The translations under genes and the position numbers were made by a program. A stretch of DNA of 64,000 bases from Aristolochia californica (Eukaryota > Streptophyta > Magnoliopsida > Piperales > Aristolochiaceae): the NCBI GenBank assembly GCA_029961685.1, contig JARWKL010000001.1:56655314-56719313 (forward strand), written 5' to 3'. The notes below the pieces were generated by a model, which searched no databases, was not told where the DNA came from, and was given only the letters and a program-made list of their open reading frames with translations. Shown here in pieces: positions 38,162 to 51,366 of this stretch; the first letter of the stretch is position 1, and every line of letters begins with the position of its first letter.

Positions 38162-39729
38162 TATATGAGAATATAAATGGTCAAAAGACATCAGAATACA
38201 CAGTATCTTGATGCAAACATACTCAGAAAATGGCTCAAACATCCTCTACAGATGCTAGCTACAGTCCCCACACTGCACATGGGAGGCAAACTTCATCAGA
38301 GGAAAGGTCAGAGAGAGTCCTTAAAACAACACTTACTCTTTACTCCTCAGACAAGCCTTCCCATGAAAGACAAGAGGATACCATCATAATAAAGCTTTTC
38401 AGCAGGAATGCAACACAATCTAGACAACCTTCCAGAGTTCTTTCAATGGCTCCATTGTCTTTATCCTTTTTTCATCCACAACAAATGCTTTCCTAATTTT
38501 CCCTCTTCCCTACAAACCCAGTCTGTGCCTCTTTGGATTTTTCTTCCTTGTCAAAGTAAAAATAAAAGTATGTTTTTTCTTTAATTTTTACTTCTCCGTG
38601 GCTATTAACAACTGAGGCAAGAAATAAAAGATGAAGAGATTTTTATTTTAAAAGTAGAAAAACAGCTTTAGAAAGTCAATCTCCTTCCTCAAGAATATGA
38701 AATTTTTTGATATACAGTTTTTGCTCTTATTCCCAATAAAAAAGGAAAGAAGAAGAAAAAAGAAAAAAGAGTATTCGTATTCACAATGATACTCTTTATA
38801 AAGGAAGCCTTTTCCCTCTTCAAGAAAACCATTAAATCAAAGGAGAGCCACAAGAACCACAACCCTATCACATTATTGTAGCCAGCAGTGATCTTTAAAT
38901 GCCTTACCCAACTTCCACCCACCTAAAAATATTTAATCTTTGGCTCAACCCTCAGGGCATTGATAACAGCATTCCTCCCAGTTCTCCACATCAAAATTCA
39001 CAACAACAAAAAAAAACTAGCCTAGGAAGGCAGCAGTCACCTACAAAGACAGCTTAATCTAATGATGTTCATATTAAAATAAAGATAGTTAGATACCCCT
39101 GTCTCAGCCATCAGCATCATTACCACTACAAGAGATTAATAAAATACTAAACAATCCCCTAATTCTAATTGGTTGGATGGCTACAACCTCACATAATCAA
39201 AACAGCATGACCAAATCACATGATAATGTTAAAGAAAGGAGGGAAATCTCCCATTTCAGTAACCAACACCACTACATGAGTAAACATGACAACAGACCCT
39301 CCAGAATTATTGTAATGTGATTGCAAGAACAGTGGGAACACTTGACCTGATCACATTATGAAGTGGAAGAACAGAAAAAACATAAAAAATAATACATAAC
39401 CTTCTTCTACCACCATCACCTCTACTAAAACAGGAAGATTTCAGACAGAAAACTCTCGGTTTTCTGAAACTTCTTAAGAATTCAATGACAGAGTGAGAAA
39501 TATTTCATTTTTCTTATATTCTAGAACGACCTTGCAGTCATGCACCCATTTTATTAAAAGAAACAAGGAAAACATAGGTCTCTGTAGTGTCTATGCAATG
39601 ACAGTAAACAAAGGCAAAAACAGATATTCCTTTTCAATTGACGCTCCCAACAGAACCACAACCCCTGAAAAGAAATAGTAAAATGAAGAGAGACGGTTTA
39701 CAAGGAAATAAAGGGAAAAGAAATTAAAA
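36087..39729. other. AT-rich intergenic DNA
   Basis: No gene recognised. Short words with GTTCGAACA / GTTCAAACA recur at about 36630-36930. A sequence at about 37360-37385 (ctccccttcaagctgggagata) resembles a reversed copia purine tract and may mark another decayed element. Everything else is low-complexity or unassigned. Confidence 0.4.
38094..38157. repeat. Compound (CT)n(AT)n microsatellite
   Basis: About 13 CT units are directly followed by about 18 AT units, a likely length-variable locus. Confidence 0.95.
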
Positions 39730-40180
39730 CTAGAGATGGCATCCAAAGCAATTGCAGGTCTTGGGAGTGAAAGAGCAGAACCCAAAAGGTTTGTTGGGTA
39801 TATTGCAGTTGATGGCATAGCAACACGGAGAAGGCAAACAGAGCCTCTTGGGCCCCCCACAACAAGTACAGAGAGCACATATCTGGAAACTTCGAAGCCT
39901 TCTCCTGGTTTCATTCAACATCAAAGATCTAAATCCTTGCTCAGCCAAGGGCACCATGTCCGACCCTTTTACCACCTCCTGCACAAAGCTCAGTCTCTTC
40001 AGTAACATAAACGCAGATCTTTCTTCCCAGATAAAACTATGCAGACAAAACCGAAAAAAAAAGAAAAGAACCCAAAGATATGATGGTACGAGAGAGACTC
40101 ACATGAAGACATGCTGCTCCATTGATGATGGAGGCAAAGATTAGGAGAAGAAGGTGAGACAGGGCGGCAAAGGTAGACAT
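39730..40180 (-). CDS. Small secreted cysteine-rich peptide, 2 exons
   Basis: Exons 40103-40180 and 39730-39978 (minus) join in phase 0 to a 108-residue protein. Exon 1 is almost exactly a signal peptide: MSTFAALSHLLLLIFASIIN then GAAC. Exon 2 encodes a short spacer (LAEQGFRSLMLNETRRRLRS) with a basic patch that could be a processing site, then a C-terminal domain with 12 cysteines: CxxCxCC, a CLPSPCCYAINC block, and FCSFTPKTCNCFGC. The even cysteine number and secretion signal suggest a disulfide-bonded apoplastic peptide. The spacing does not fit defensin, EPF, LTP, snakin or RALF families as I know them. It resembles uncharacterised plant proteins with a similar NKPFGFCSFTP end. No function is assigned. 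It could be a signalling or defence peptide. Confidence 0.75.
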
Positions 40181-41849
40181 GGATGTGACAATTACACTGC
40201 TCTCTCTAGCTTCTTTGTGTTGGAGAAAGCTGGCTGTTTTTCGAGAGGAAGCAAATGGGTTTCTAGTGTTGTGGGTTCAAGTCTATTTAATGAGATTTGA
40301 AGGGTTGAAAGCTCCACGGAATGTAATTTAAATCGGGGAAAACATGCTGCGCGACCGGTGGTGATTTGTAGAAGAAGAAGGGTACTCAGTGAAGGTTTGA
40401 CAGAGATTGGAGAGCGAGGTTCCCTCTTCTCCCCACCGGCTACTGTAACCAGTGACAGAAAAATACGGGCTCCAACAGCCCAACCTACATGAGGAAAAAA
40501 AACAGGACCAGAATGGACAAATGAAAAATAAACCAGGAATTCTTCCAAACCATTGACGGTGGTAATAAGGTATCAGAGTGAAATGATGAGCTGTGTCTGG
40601 GACCGGGGTAGGATATGCATCTGGCAAAAGGGCCTCTGGTTTTCCTCCTAGAATTAAGACTGCTGAGAGTCTTTTGGAATTTGGGCAGTTGTTGGTCCAA
40701 TAAACAAGGGACCTACCCCAAGTCTGTCTCCCACTTACAATCAACAAATTAAGACACAGTAAACTGAAACAAGGAACGCAGTTAAACTGTTAGTTTTGTC
40801 ATTAGGGTTCTCCACCATTCCATGAAGGTTCCTCCGTGTCAAGAGCAGAGAACCCTTCTGTAATGAAGTGTGGTTTCCAGCACATTCACTGATGCCAACA
40901 AGATTATTTATTTTGATTTATTTCCTCATCTCCCACTGGTACAGAATCAGTAATGTGAAGCAAGGTTGGGATTAGCTGTTTCAGTGCAAAAACCCCTTCA
41001 AACCCCTATGTAGTAAGTATCATCCTTATCTCAAACAGAGATGGTTGAAGTAAAGTCCCTGACTTTGAAGGAACTTAAATGGCTGATCAGAGATACAAGG
41101 GTAAGAGGTTCAGTTACCGACATGAAAATGAAACAAAAGTAACACTCCATAAGTAAGCACTCTCTGGTTCTGTCTTAAGGAACTTTGTAAATTTCAAATA
41201 TGGTAACAAGTCTTTTCTCTCAGTCTGCCATTGTTTGGATGAACTGAGAGAAGGTTACTTATGTTTTACTCTAAACCAAAGGCTTTTATTTATAATTTTA
41301 CATGAAAAAAGACATAAGTAACATGTTCTCCTCGACTAATTACACCCTTGTGATGCCACTCCTCTTGGATGTGTGGGTCTTCTCCGTACTCTTGTGGGTT
41401 AAAAATAGTTTTTAACTCACCCGATATAGCTTCTCCACCTGTCAAATGGGAGATTATGCCGTCCTTATCCCAAATTTATTTTGGTACTAGACTTACTTTG
41501 GTACTATTTCATTTGTTATGTACATACAAGACATTATTTTCTCATTTATTTTGGTACCAAATTTTCATTTACTCATACTTAAGAATCAAGATAAATGGTC
41601 CGACCAAACCGAAGAGTTTCTCCCGGTTTTGAACCGGCTCGGTTCTAAAATAGTTGGCCGCGCTTTCCGCAGGAAATGCACCCATTGGATGACGATCCTA
41701 ATGTATGCTCGAGATTTTTAATCACGTAAAATTGCTGATCATTCTCCTCCCCTGCGATCTCCTCTGACGTTTTTGACAGCTTCCTTTTGTTTGATTCTTC
41801 TTTGATCCGCACAGCAGTACACGTAGACGCCCTAGTCGTTCTTATCGCT
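40181..41849. other. Intergenic between the Cys-rich peptide and the membrane-protein gene
   Basis: Contains the probable promoter and leader of the minus-strand peptide gene near 40200-40350. Around 41150-41470 a stretch ending in 'gtcaaatgggagattatgcc' resembles a decayed copia LTR with its purine tract, but no pair was found. The leader of the next gene lies before 41850. Confidence 0.4.
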
Positions 41850-44800
41850 ATGCGAGGACGAGGTCGAGCTCGGAGGGAGCCGGTCCCAGAATCCACTCTT
41901 ACCAGAGTGGTCAACGCTGTCTTTGATTTCTTCCGGTTAGCTGAGTTCGAGATCCTGTTTGGCTTATTTCTCCTCATCGCCTTTCTGGTGTTCAAAGATC
42001 TGGTCGGTAACCGTCATTCCGTTGTGCTTATCTCGAATTGTTACGAGCCTTTTCCTATCTCGTTATTTTCTGTGGATTTGAAAGGAATTCTAAATTGTTT
42101 ATAATTTTTATTAGCTTTGGAATGGATCTTTCGATTAGGGCATGAAATCTTGAGGTAATAGCTGATGATGGTGAGTGGATGATATCAGTCGTTCTATACA
42201 TAAATAGCTGTATATTACGAGATGTTCGAACTCCATAAGGTCTAAACATTTCTTTTGTGGACACGGGACTCCTTTATATTATGATATGTTCGAACTTCAT
42301 TAGGTCTAAACATTTCTTTTGTGGAATACTGGAGTTCTTCTGATTGAGATGAAATTGAATCAGTTTTGATGTAACATGTCCTATGCTTAAGTTGGGTTAT
42401 TTATCCTCTTAATAAATAATGCTGCTCATCCTGAACCTATAGACCGGATTATCTGGCTGTAGTTGAAATCGGGTAATGGTCAGGAATATTGATATTCCTA
42501 TAACACATAATCTAGGAAATTGTCAAGGTGTCCTTGCAATCCCTTTTTAATATTCAACAAGGACTGTGGGCCTGAAGGATTGATGCAAGGCCCTTCTCTC
42601 TGAATGGCAAGCTATAAAATATGTTGCACCTTTTCCCCTGTTCTAGTGTACTTTTTTATTTTTCCGAAGTGATTCTTGTTTACTTTGTTCAAGGTTCTTG
42701 CTGATCAAGTAGAGCTAGTCAGACCAAAATTCACATACCTGGTCATGCTTTATGTGCATCCACCAGTTGCCACTTGATGACTCCCAGAGATTTTAACAAA
42801 GTTTTTGTGGAATGGAGAGCTATGGGGTCTGACTTCTTGATGTGTGGGTAGAGGTTTATCTGTTGAAAGCTAACAATTTGCTGATTAGAACTATCTCATA
42901 GTGATGGGCTTCGGTGATTCTCAGTTGTTGTTCTCTTTAATAATCAAGGTGATGTGTAAACAGCAGTTTCTTTGGAGGAATAAGATGATCCTTAGTCATT
43001 CTATTACCTCTTAGAGGATCTATGAAGGTTCCAGTGGATTGAGCTTTGGGCTCTGTGGTCACATGGAGGGGTGAGGTTTTGGTTGTAAGTCCCATTAGAG
43101 TTTCTGTTCGACATTGAAAAAAAATCTTTGAAGGTTCCAAGCAGTTAAGGCATTCTGTGTGGGTGTACCAAGACAATAGGAATTACATCAAAGAGGATGA
43201 AGGCAGACAATTCTTGGTGGGAATCATCTGGGGTTGTAATATTTGATGTTTTGCCTCCGTTTCTAAACAGCAGCTCATTGGATTGGTCAATATAACTTCC
43301 CATATATCCATATATCCGAAGTGAATAGGTAGAGTTTTTTTGGTGTATGTGTCCACTTGTGTGCATCTGTGCTTCAAAAGTTTTGTCTTTTGCAATTCTG
43401 ATGGCTGTTTGCCATCCTACTGTCCCAAACCAATGCTTGGTAGGGGCATTTGTCACACATACTGCTAAAAAATGTAGCATTCTGACACTCGTATATTTGG
43501 AGAGTTGCTACCACCCTAACACACACATTCCTCCTTGCAAGTCGAAATTGCAAGCACCTATTGTAGTCTATTTTAATTAGTTAGTGTACATCATGACATG
43601 TCACATGAGAAAAGGTGAAGTACACCTGTGTAAATAGTTGTCATGTCTCTTCTATACAAGTTTTTCAGTTATTTATTCTACTGTTGCCCTAAGTTAACAG
43701 CTGGCAGAAAATCTTTGTAAATCTTAATAACTGGATCAACCCGATTACCTGTCAACATGCCATTTTTTCTCTTTCACTTTCAGATTTAACTGAGTAGCTG
43801 GTAGATTGTTTGTAACTATTATAACAGTCCTTGTCAGCATGGTTCTTCCTACAAGTTTGTGGCTATCATGACATTTTTCACCTCACATGCTGACTGAGAC
43901 AGGTTTTTCATATGCATCCTCAATTTCAGAGTGGTTTAAGTGGTGCAAACAGATCTAACAAAGTTCTTATCAGGGTCTTCTATTTGGGGGCACCTGAAGA
44001 ATGTTTCAGAGTACTAACTGTTTCATCTTAACTTGCAGCTTTCAAAACCTTTACCTTTTTCTTTTCCGTGTGATTATTTATGGCATGCAAGATGGTTTCT
44101 AAAGTCTAGCTTTTTGGCTACTGTAGTTGTTGAATTGTGAAAATATGGGAATCATATGCAAAGTCTATGATATGATTGTTTATTTTGATAAATTTCAAGT
44201 CAGTATTGTGGTGGCAGGATAGCTGCTTGTATTAACTGTTTGTTGTTAATTCGAAAGTAATAAGTTACTTATATTTTTCAGAAGATGGTTGTCATTCGGG
44301 TTATCAAGATAATGAAGAAGTAGGGATGACAGCAGAGGATGCGGTTAGGTGGTTTTTATGGCCCAGCTCCACTCCAAAACTGAACCTGTCAACCCTCCCC
44401 ACCACTGTTCTTGCCCCCTTGCTTGACACAAAGATGGGAGGAAACCTCCCTCTCCTCTCTGCATGTAGAGAGAGGAGCTGGGAGGGGGCAATGCAGAGAA
44501 GAGACTCCTGTCTCCTCATTCTCCCCTTAGGAGGGTAGCAGCCATCCCCGATGCGATTGGCAAACTTTCCCCACCCCAAACCTGGGTGAGTTTTGTATCA
44601 GACTGAGTCCCCGACCATGGAGTCAGATGGCTCTCTATTTTCACGTTAGCAGGGAGGAGAAGAACCTTTACCAGTCTCCAACCATGGCATCCAATGGTTC
44701 CCTGTTTCCATGTTATGAGGGGGTAGGGAAGAACTGCTGGACTGTCATTCTATTGGTAGATATTGATAGATTAATATTCCATAATGAGTTTTTATGTCCT

Positions 44801-45802
44801 TGCTCTGTCAACCCTTTGTTGTAAAAGTGGCAATGGAAGGTGGACCAAAAGCAAGAAAAAGGTATGAACAAATAATAGAGCAGTGAACATGAGGACAACA
44901 AGGCTTTCTCGAACCACTTCAGTTTGATTCATATGTTCTAGGATCTAGTTGCAAAAGGTTTGATTATCTTTGCATGGTTTGGCACATCATATGAGTGCAC
45001 AGACAAGATGAAGAAAACCCTTATTGACCATCTTGAATCCTGTGAGAAAAGGACTTTACTTAATACTCATAAAAATAAAAAAGAATGCAAAGTGAGCAAG
45101 CTGAGAATCTTAAATCTTCTGAGAAACCTTCTCAGTTATAGCACTTTGTTCCAGAGATATGTAAAACTGAGCTATAATTCTGTTCATGTTTTGAACACTC
45201 TACTGGTTGGCCAACACAAACAGCAAGGGAATAGTTAAAAAAAAAAAAAAAAAAAAAAACTTTGATGAAGTGTGGCATCAATGAGGCCATTGATTCAGGA
45301 ATTCCCCACTGCCTTTGGGTTTTCTTACTGTGTACTGATTGATTCAACTGCATATTGGTTAACTACTTGCTGAAGACCTTTATCTTGATTTATTGAAATT
45401 CTCCTCTAAAAGTAGGTGTAGGTACTGTACTGTCTTTAACAACTTCAGCGACCATTTCCTGAAGAGGCTTTATTTTTTCAACCGAGAGAATTGCATTGGT
45501 GCTGGTAGTTATTTAGTAGCTGGCTCTGCAGTACCTTGACTGTGTTATTAAAACTTCAAGAAATATTAATGATGGAATCTACAAGGTTAATATGTTGGCG
45601 GAAGGTTGTTTACAGTAACAGTAAAGAGAACTCTGATGTTCTGCTGCCTTGGTGAAATTAATAGTTGGGCAGGATGAGTTGTCAGTTGCTATGAAAGCAT
45701 TGCTGACTTCAATGAACTCCTCACTTTCTGCAGACCTCTCGACCAGAATACAATCAAATTCTTGTGAAGAAGCCTAAAGATGGTGATTTCTGGCCTTACT
45801 GA
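41850..45802 (+). CDS. Conserved 73-residue single-pass membrane protein, 2 exons
   Basis: Exon 1 (41850-42002) and exon 2 (45734-45802) join across a 3.7-kb intron to 73 residues. The N-terminus is basic (MRGRGRARREP). One hydrophobic helix follows at about 33-50 (FEILFGLFLLIAFLVF), then a conserved-looking tail TSRPEYNQILVKKPKDGDFWPY. The layout predicts a small membrane anchor with a polar C-terminal tail. I recognise the tail pattern from uncharacterised plant proteins of similar size but know no function. The chosen donor (CTG|GTCGGT) is weaker than a GTAACC four bases later. Only the first choice keeps the conserved tail in frame, so it is preferred. The intron contains a 64-bp tandem repeat (42213-42325), a poly-A run near 45240 and unidentified repetitive sequence. 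Confidence 0.75.
42213..42326. repeat. Two-copy tandem repeat, 64-bp period
   Basis: The block ATGTTCGAACTCCATAAGG...TTTCTTTTGTGGA, starting at 42222, recurs with few changes from 42286. It lies in the intron of the 73-residue membrane protein gene. Confidence 0.85.
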
Positions 45803-47384
45803 ACCGTTCCAGAGTTTCCAAGATGGATTATAACACTTTCCACTCTCCCAAAATTATTTGTAAACATCTTTACCAAACATGTAGACATGCATCCAGATGA
45901 TGACAGGCATCGAGGGGTTCAAGACTTCTCACTGGTTTCTTTGTATGATGACATTATGAATTATCTGAAGTGAACAAATGCTGAACACGCATAAAGGTTC
46001 GTCAATGTAGCAGTCACGTTTCATATTTCATATTATATAAAGCAAATGTCACGTCACATCCTTTCTAGTTGGATAGATTGAATTTGTTTTGTTAGGGCTG
46101 GCCTAATCTTATGTAATCTTTTTTGGCATAAAACATTCAATTTAACTCATTTTGTTAAGGTAATTCAAACGGATAGAGGTTACCTAAAACATCAAAAATA
46201 TCCACCTTTGCCAGCCAAATTAAGAATGCAAATGGCATCAAACAAAGATGGGTATCCGAAACAACAGAAAAGGTTGCACCACAATATCCACAAACGTAGT
46301 ATTATAACTGTAAATTCTTTTGATAGGAAGAAGATTTGGTTGATCACCTATTGTTGATTTCATCTTTCAAGGCATCTAACTACAGTTGTTCCCCTTGCAT
46401 AATTGTGGCATACGACATTAGCCACTCTTCCTTGATGCATTTGAACTAAAAGAAACAATAGGGTGTTTCGGATCAAAGAGAATTTGCTCATGTTTACATA
46501 AAGCAAACGCTAACATCTGCCAAATAGAATATGCTCCTCCAAGCATATCTTAACCACAAAGTAGGATTCAATTCAAAGCAACAGCAATCCCAGACCACAT
46601 AAGGCACACATCAGTAATAACTCTCATTTCTTTCTCAGAATTTTAAACAAATTGATAGAACAATCAACACATTCTGTTCAAGCTGATATGAAGACAGAAC
46701 CCAAGGAATGCTCTCATCCCATAAATGGGCAATTTCTGCATGCCCTGAACACAGGAACGAGCAGACGAACAAAAAAATGGTTAGACAAGCAGAGGATGAT
46801 TCGGACTGGTGGACGAACTTGCTACATATGTTGCCATATTGAAGGTGGACAACAGAGTTCTTGTTGGAAGCAACACGCCAGTCTGGAGTTGGCAAGTGAT
46901 TTACCATCTGGCCACATAAATTTCACATAATAAAAGGGCACAACACAATAAAAGAATTCATCCCATCACTAATTTGAGGCTATGGTTTGTTTCAAATTTC
47001 TCCAAACAAGTAACAGGAAATGCCTTCCCAACTATGTGCCTCTTTAATGATGCTACTCGTATTTATTACATGGATATATTGAGGGCAATGATTTTTCTGA
47101 AAGTCTAGATAAAAAAAATTATATTTAAAACAAGTAACATATACTCACTTTTCCCTTAACAGCTCTTTGAGAGGGAAATTGTTCTTGATATCAACCCAAG
47201 AATAATGTGTTATAAAGTACCCTTGCTAATGATATGGGACTCTTGTAGCCTTGCTTTCTTCTCATAATCAAAAACAGAAATGGGATTTTCCTGTCTTGCG
47301 ATGAAGACCGTCGTTATTCAACTTAATCCTCCATGCCCTGTAAAGGCAGGCTTTTAATAAATCAGTTTATGACATATATTAAGT
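45803..47384. other. Convergent intergenic region
   Basis: Lies between the 3' end of the membrane-protein gene and the 3' end of the GTP cyclohydrolase gene, and should contain both 3' UTRs. The open frames at 46635-46930 on both strands have no recognisable domain and overlap each other. No further gene is supported. Confidence 0.45.
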
Positions 47385-50300
47385 CTATTGTCCTTGAAAA
47401 GCTGTACTGCATGAAATGGTCTCTAGAAAAGCTGCTTTTGCTTTGGGGTCTGCAGCAAATTGACCCATGACAGCAATAGTCGCCGTACTACTTCCCACCT
47501 TCTCAACTCCTCTGGAGATCATGCAAATGTGGCTAGCTTCCACCACTACCATCACTCCTAGTAAGTGAAAAATAGAACTAATTGTCTCTGCAATCTGCCG
47601 AGTCAGCCTTTCTTGCACTTGAAGTTGACAACCATACAATTGTACAACAGTTTGCAAAAAGGATCTGTCAACAGTTTCAATTTCTCCACTATGAAAGAAG
47701 CATATATGAACTACGCCATGGAATGGAAGAAGATGGTGCTCACATTGTGACCAGAATGGCAAATTAAGCTCAGACTGGACCTTCTTTTGATCGTAAGAAA
47801 CAGTGCCACTTATTCCTCCGAGAGAAGCATCTAGGTTAAAACCATTAATTTTTGTCTCCAGATTTGTTCTCTTAAATTTCATCAGCCATTGCACAAAACG
47901 ATGAGGGGTATTCACTAGCTCTTTCCTCGATGGGTCTTCACCAAGAGAATGAAGAATTGAAACCACAGCATTCATCATGGTAGGATAGCTGGTTGGTTCC
48001 TTAGAAAGAGTTCCACTATTGAATAAGTTCTTCATTAAATGTCCATTAGAAAGTGGGAACTCCAGAGACCTAGAAGGGCACCAGGACTGCTCTAGAGTAG
48101 CATTTCGCTCCACTTTAATACCTTGAAACTTAAGAAGAGGCAAATAATCATCCCAAGCATCACTGTTATCATTCTCAAACACACCAGAGCCTGAGAAGAC
48201 TGAGATGGGGACCCATCCTGGCATGGGGTCTTTTGTAGGGTGAGTAGGAATGTGAGTTGTCTCTTCAAGTGACGGAAACTTAATGTGCCAGCAAACAAGC
48301 ATGACAGCGACACCTGTTGGTTTGATATTGTCATGTAAAGCCACACAAATTTCATTAGCCAGCCTCTGAGGATCCTGCAACCTCTTGGCAAAAACATCAG
48401 CTACCCGAGGTAGCTTGCTTAGACCTACAACACGCTGGCCAGAAGGGACATAACCCGCATAGCATTGGACCTTAAATGGGAGCAAGCAACACTCACAGTA
48501 CGAGAAGAGGTCAATATCTCGAACAACCACAAGTCCTCCTGCTCCACCCGCAAGGCCAGCCCCATTATCCAAACCAGCTTCAGGAAATAAGGCTCCCTGG
48601 ACAATGTCTTTCACTTTCTGTCTGTAACCTAGAAAAAGAACAGTATTTTTTGAGTAAAGAATATTCTTACCAATCAAATGAAAAAGGAGCAAACACAAAA
48701 AAAGGCCCGTCAATTGAAAAAAGGGCCGTGAATCAAAAACATAAAGAGAAGAAGAGAAGAGTTAGAGATAGATAGGATCACTGCTCTCCGTAATTCAGTT
48801 CTACATGGATCTGTAAAGGATAATCTACAAAAGAATAATATTTAGCATCAGAACTGGTACAAATAAAAGAAGTAGCAATACAAGAAGATTCTAAAGCCTG
48901 TTAAAGATTGGTGTAAAATAAGACAGAAAAAGATTGATCTTTTCTTTTTCTTTTGGAAACAGAGTAGACCTGGAAAGGCACTCTGAAGAAATTGTTGACA
49001 AAAAGTGGGAAAAAATCTGGCAATAAATCCCAAGCTTGAATAAGGCATCTTATATTTGTCTCAATTAGTGTAGACATAGTAAAACTCAAAAGTGATATTC
49101 CCAAAACTTTCCTTTTTCTAAACATCCTTAATTCCCATTACTTGATAAACCTAACTCCTTGGAAGACAAACATCTGCAGAAATTTCAAGGGAGGGATCCA
49201 GAAATAAAGCACAACCAAATACACCAAAATGCAGCACACTGGCTCAAGACCTAGTACACTCACAAGTGGAGAATTGAGAAAAATCAGTATAGAATGCACC
49301 CCAAGTCCCTTTTTTTCCATGGAACTCTAAGAATAGACCTTTCCAAACATCAAAATCCATGTAAGAGTAGGCAGAGGAAAACCAATCAATCGATCAACAC
49401 CAAATTATCTGAAGCCATATTTCCTTTAATCAAAATGAGGCATTTTGCAAGCATTTGTGTCAACTACAACAAAAACCCAACAGACTGCCAACACCAACAA
49501 AATAATGACACAAATTTAATTAAAAGATCAGATTAACAACTTTTTACATGGAATACTGCATGTATAACTAACAGGTGTTGGTTGTAATAGTGAACCTGTA
49601 CCCCAACCATTAATGGGGAAAAAAAATCCAGAGCAATTATTTCCTTTGAGCCTCACCGAGATGATGTTATGCATCGCATATGACAGAAGTAATGATCATC
49701 CTAGCCCCATTTCATAGATGACCCTATAACACGCATGCTCCTTTCTCAGAAGAACATAACATTGGAAAACTCTACCAGTCAAAGATCTATTGAGATAATG
49801 AATGGTTTACATTCCTTACCGATAAGAAAATCCTCTGAGTCATTTAACATGAAGAAGTTCATACAGAGTAATCTGAAGCAAAGAGTTGTCCAAGCTAAAT
49901 AAGGTTTCTCCTCGAGTAGTCATCCAAGATAAATGGTTTTCATTCTTCATCTTCAAATTGCCTGTTCCCAAATACAATTTTATGAAGTAATGGTTGTAGT
50001 TTGTTGAATTAAGTGAAAAGGGGTATTTTGATAATTTTACATTTGTCAGATTGCCCACGAGGTTAGTAGTAAACTCAGATGTTAATAGGAGCTTTATATT
50101 TCAATTTTCATAAAATTCTAAAGTATATATAGGAAGATATAGGGATTTTAGTGTAGAGGGGCTTCAGTATTTTTTACTTTATTTTCACTTAATAAGAGTA
50201 CTAATAGAGAGGCCAACGTCCAGGCCTCATTGAAGTGCATGCATAATGCTGCACACTTCACTCAGCTTTTTTCTCTTCTCTATCTTCTTTCTTCTCTTTC

Positions 50301-51323
50301 TCTACTCCTTAATCTCTCAATTTAACACAGTTTTTTAGGTCTTTCTATCATTTATATCATCCTAGTAAATCTATTTGTTAAAGAATAGTCCCACATAGAT
50401 TAGTGAGTACAAATATCTTGAGTTTATTAGTTGAGAAAGAGGCTTCCTAAGGTGGCTAGTTATTTTGGGATGGGCCTTGGACCCAACTTAACACTATTCA
50501 TTTCATTTACTTATTTCTTGAGGTTGATTTCATCAAATGACATAACTGAAACTTAAAACAATGGCCTTTCATTGACAGAAACCCAAAAGTGGCCACTGAG
50601 CTAAGGGTCTGTGCTCTTTTTGAGGTTCTGAAGCTAAAGAAAACCATGGAATTCAAGCAGCAAAAAAACATTACAAACTTTGTTAAAAGAAAATACTCTG
50701 CATGTAAAAACCGACATAACAGTGGCAAGTTGAAGAAATAAACCTGTGCTTGGAATTATTGATGAGAGTACCAATAATTACCAGAGTAATCTACTTTTCT
50801 ATTATATTTCCCTAAATACTAAATTCCTCATTTTTGAACTAGTTTGCAAATATAAAACAAACTTCCAGTAGCCACTAGAAAGCTTACCTTTTTTTTTTCT
50901 AAAAGTACAACGAAATGTGTTTGGAAAAAAATTAATTAATAAATAAAATGACATTTACCTGAAACCACCTAGTGTCAAGAAAGCTCACAAGATCAAATTC
51001 TACAAACTCAAAGAACTTATACATAATTCAGGAACTAAAAGTCAGGTAGCAGCTGACAAATACACCGAAGGCATTAGTACCCTAGTTACTGAAAGATTGG
51101 AAATGGTCACCCCTCCAATCGAATCAATCCTAGCAAAGAATCCTCCATACCAAGTTACTGAAAGATCAGAAATGGTCAGCCCTCCAAGCAAATCAATCGC
51201 AGCAAAGAAATTGCACAACGTCTAGTCATACATCCTCTAATACCAATCGACATAGCTCCAAACAAATGCTTCCCTCTGCTCCTACTTATTAATTACTCTA
51301 TAAGCTAAAAGTTACCTAGTGCA

Positions 51324-51366
<43 letters not shown>

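Noticed and set aside
42003..42006. Alternative donor GTAACC for exon 1 of the 73-residue membrane protein
   Set aside because: It would shift exon 2 into a frame that loses the TSRPEYNQILVKKP tail, so the weaker GTCGGT donor is preferred.
44304..44579. 91-codon minus-strand frame with GC-richer composition
   Set aside because: No domain. It lies in an intron with repeated 'accatgg...aatggttccctgttt' words, most likely repeat-derived.
46635..46930. Two overlapping open frames on opposite strands
   Set aside because: Neither shows a domain. The location between two convergent genes suggests 3' UTR or spacer sequence.
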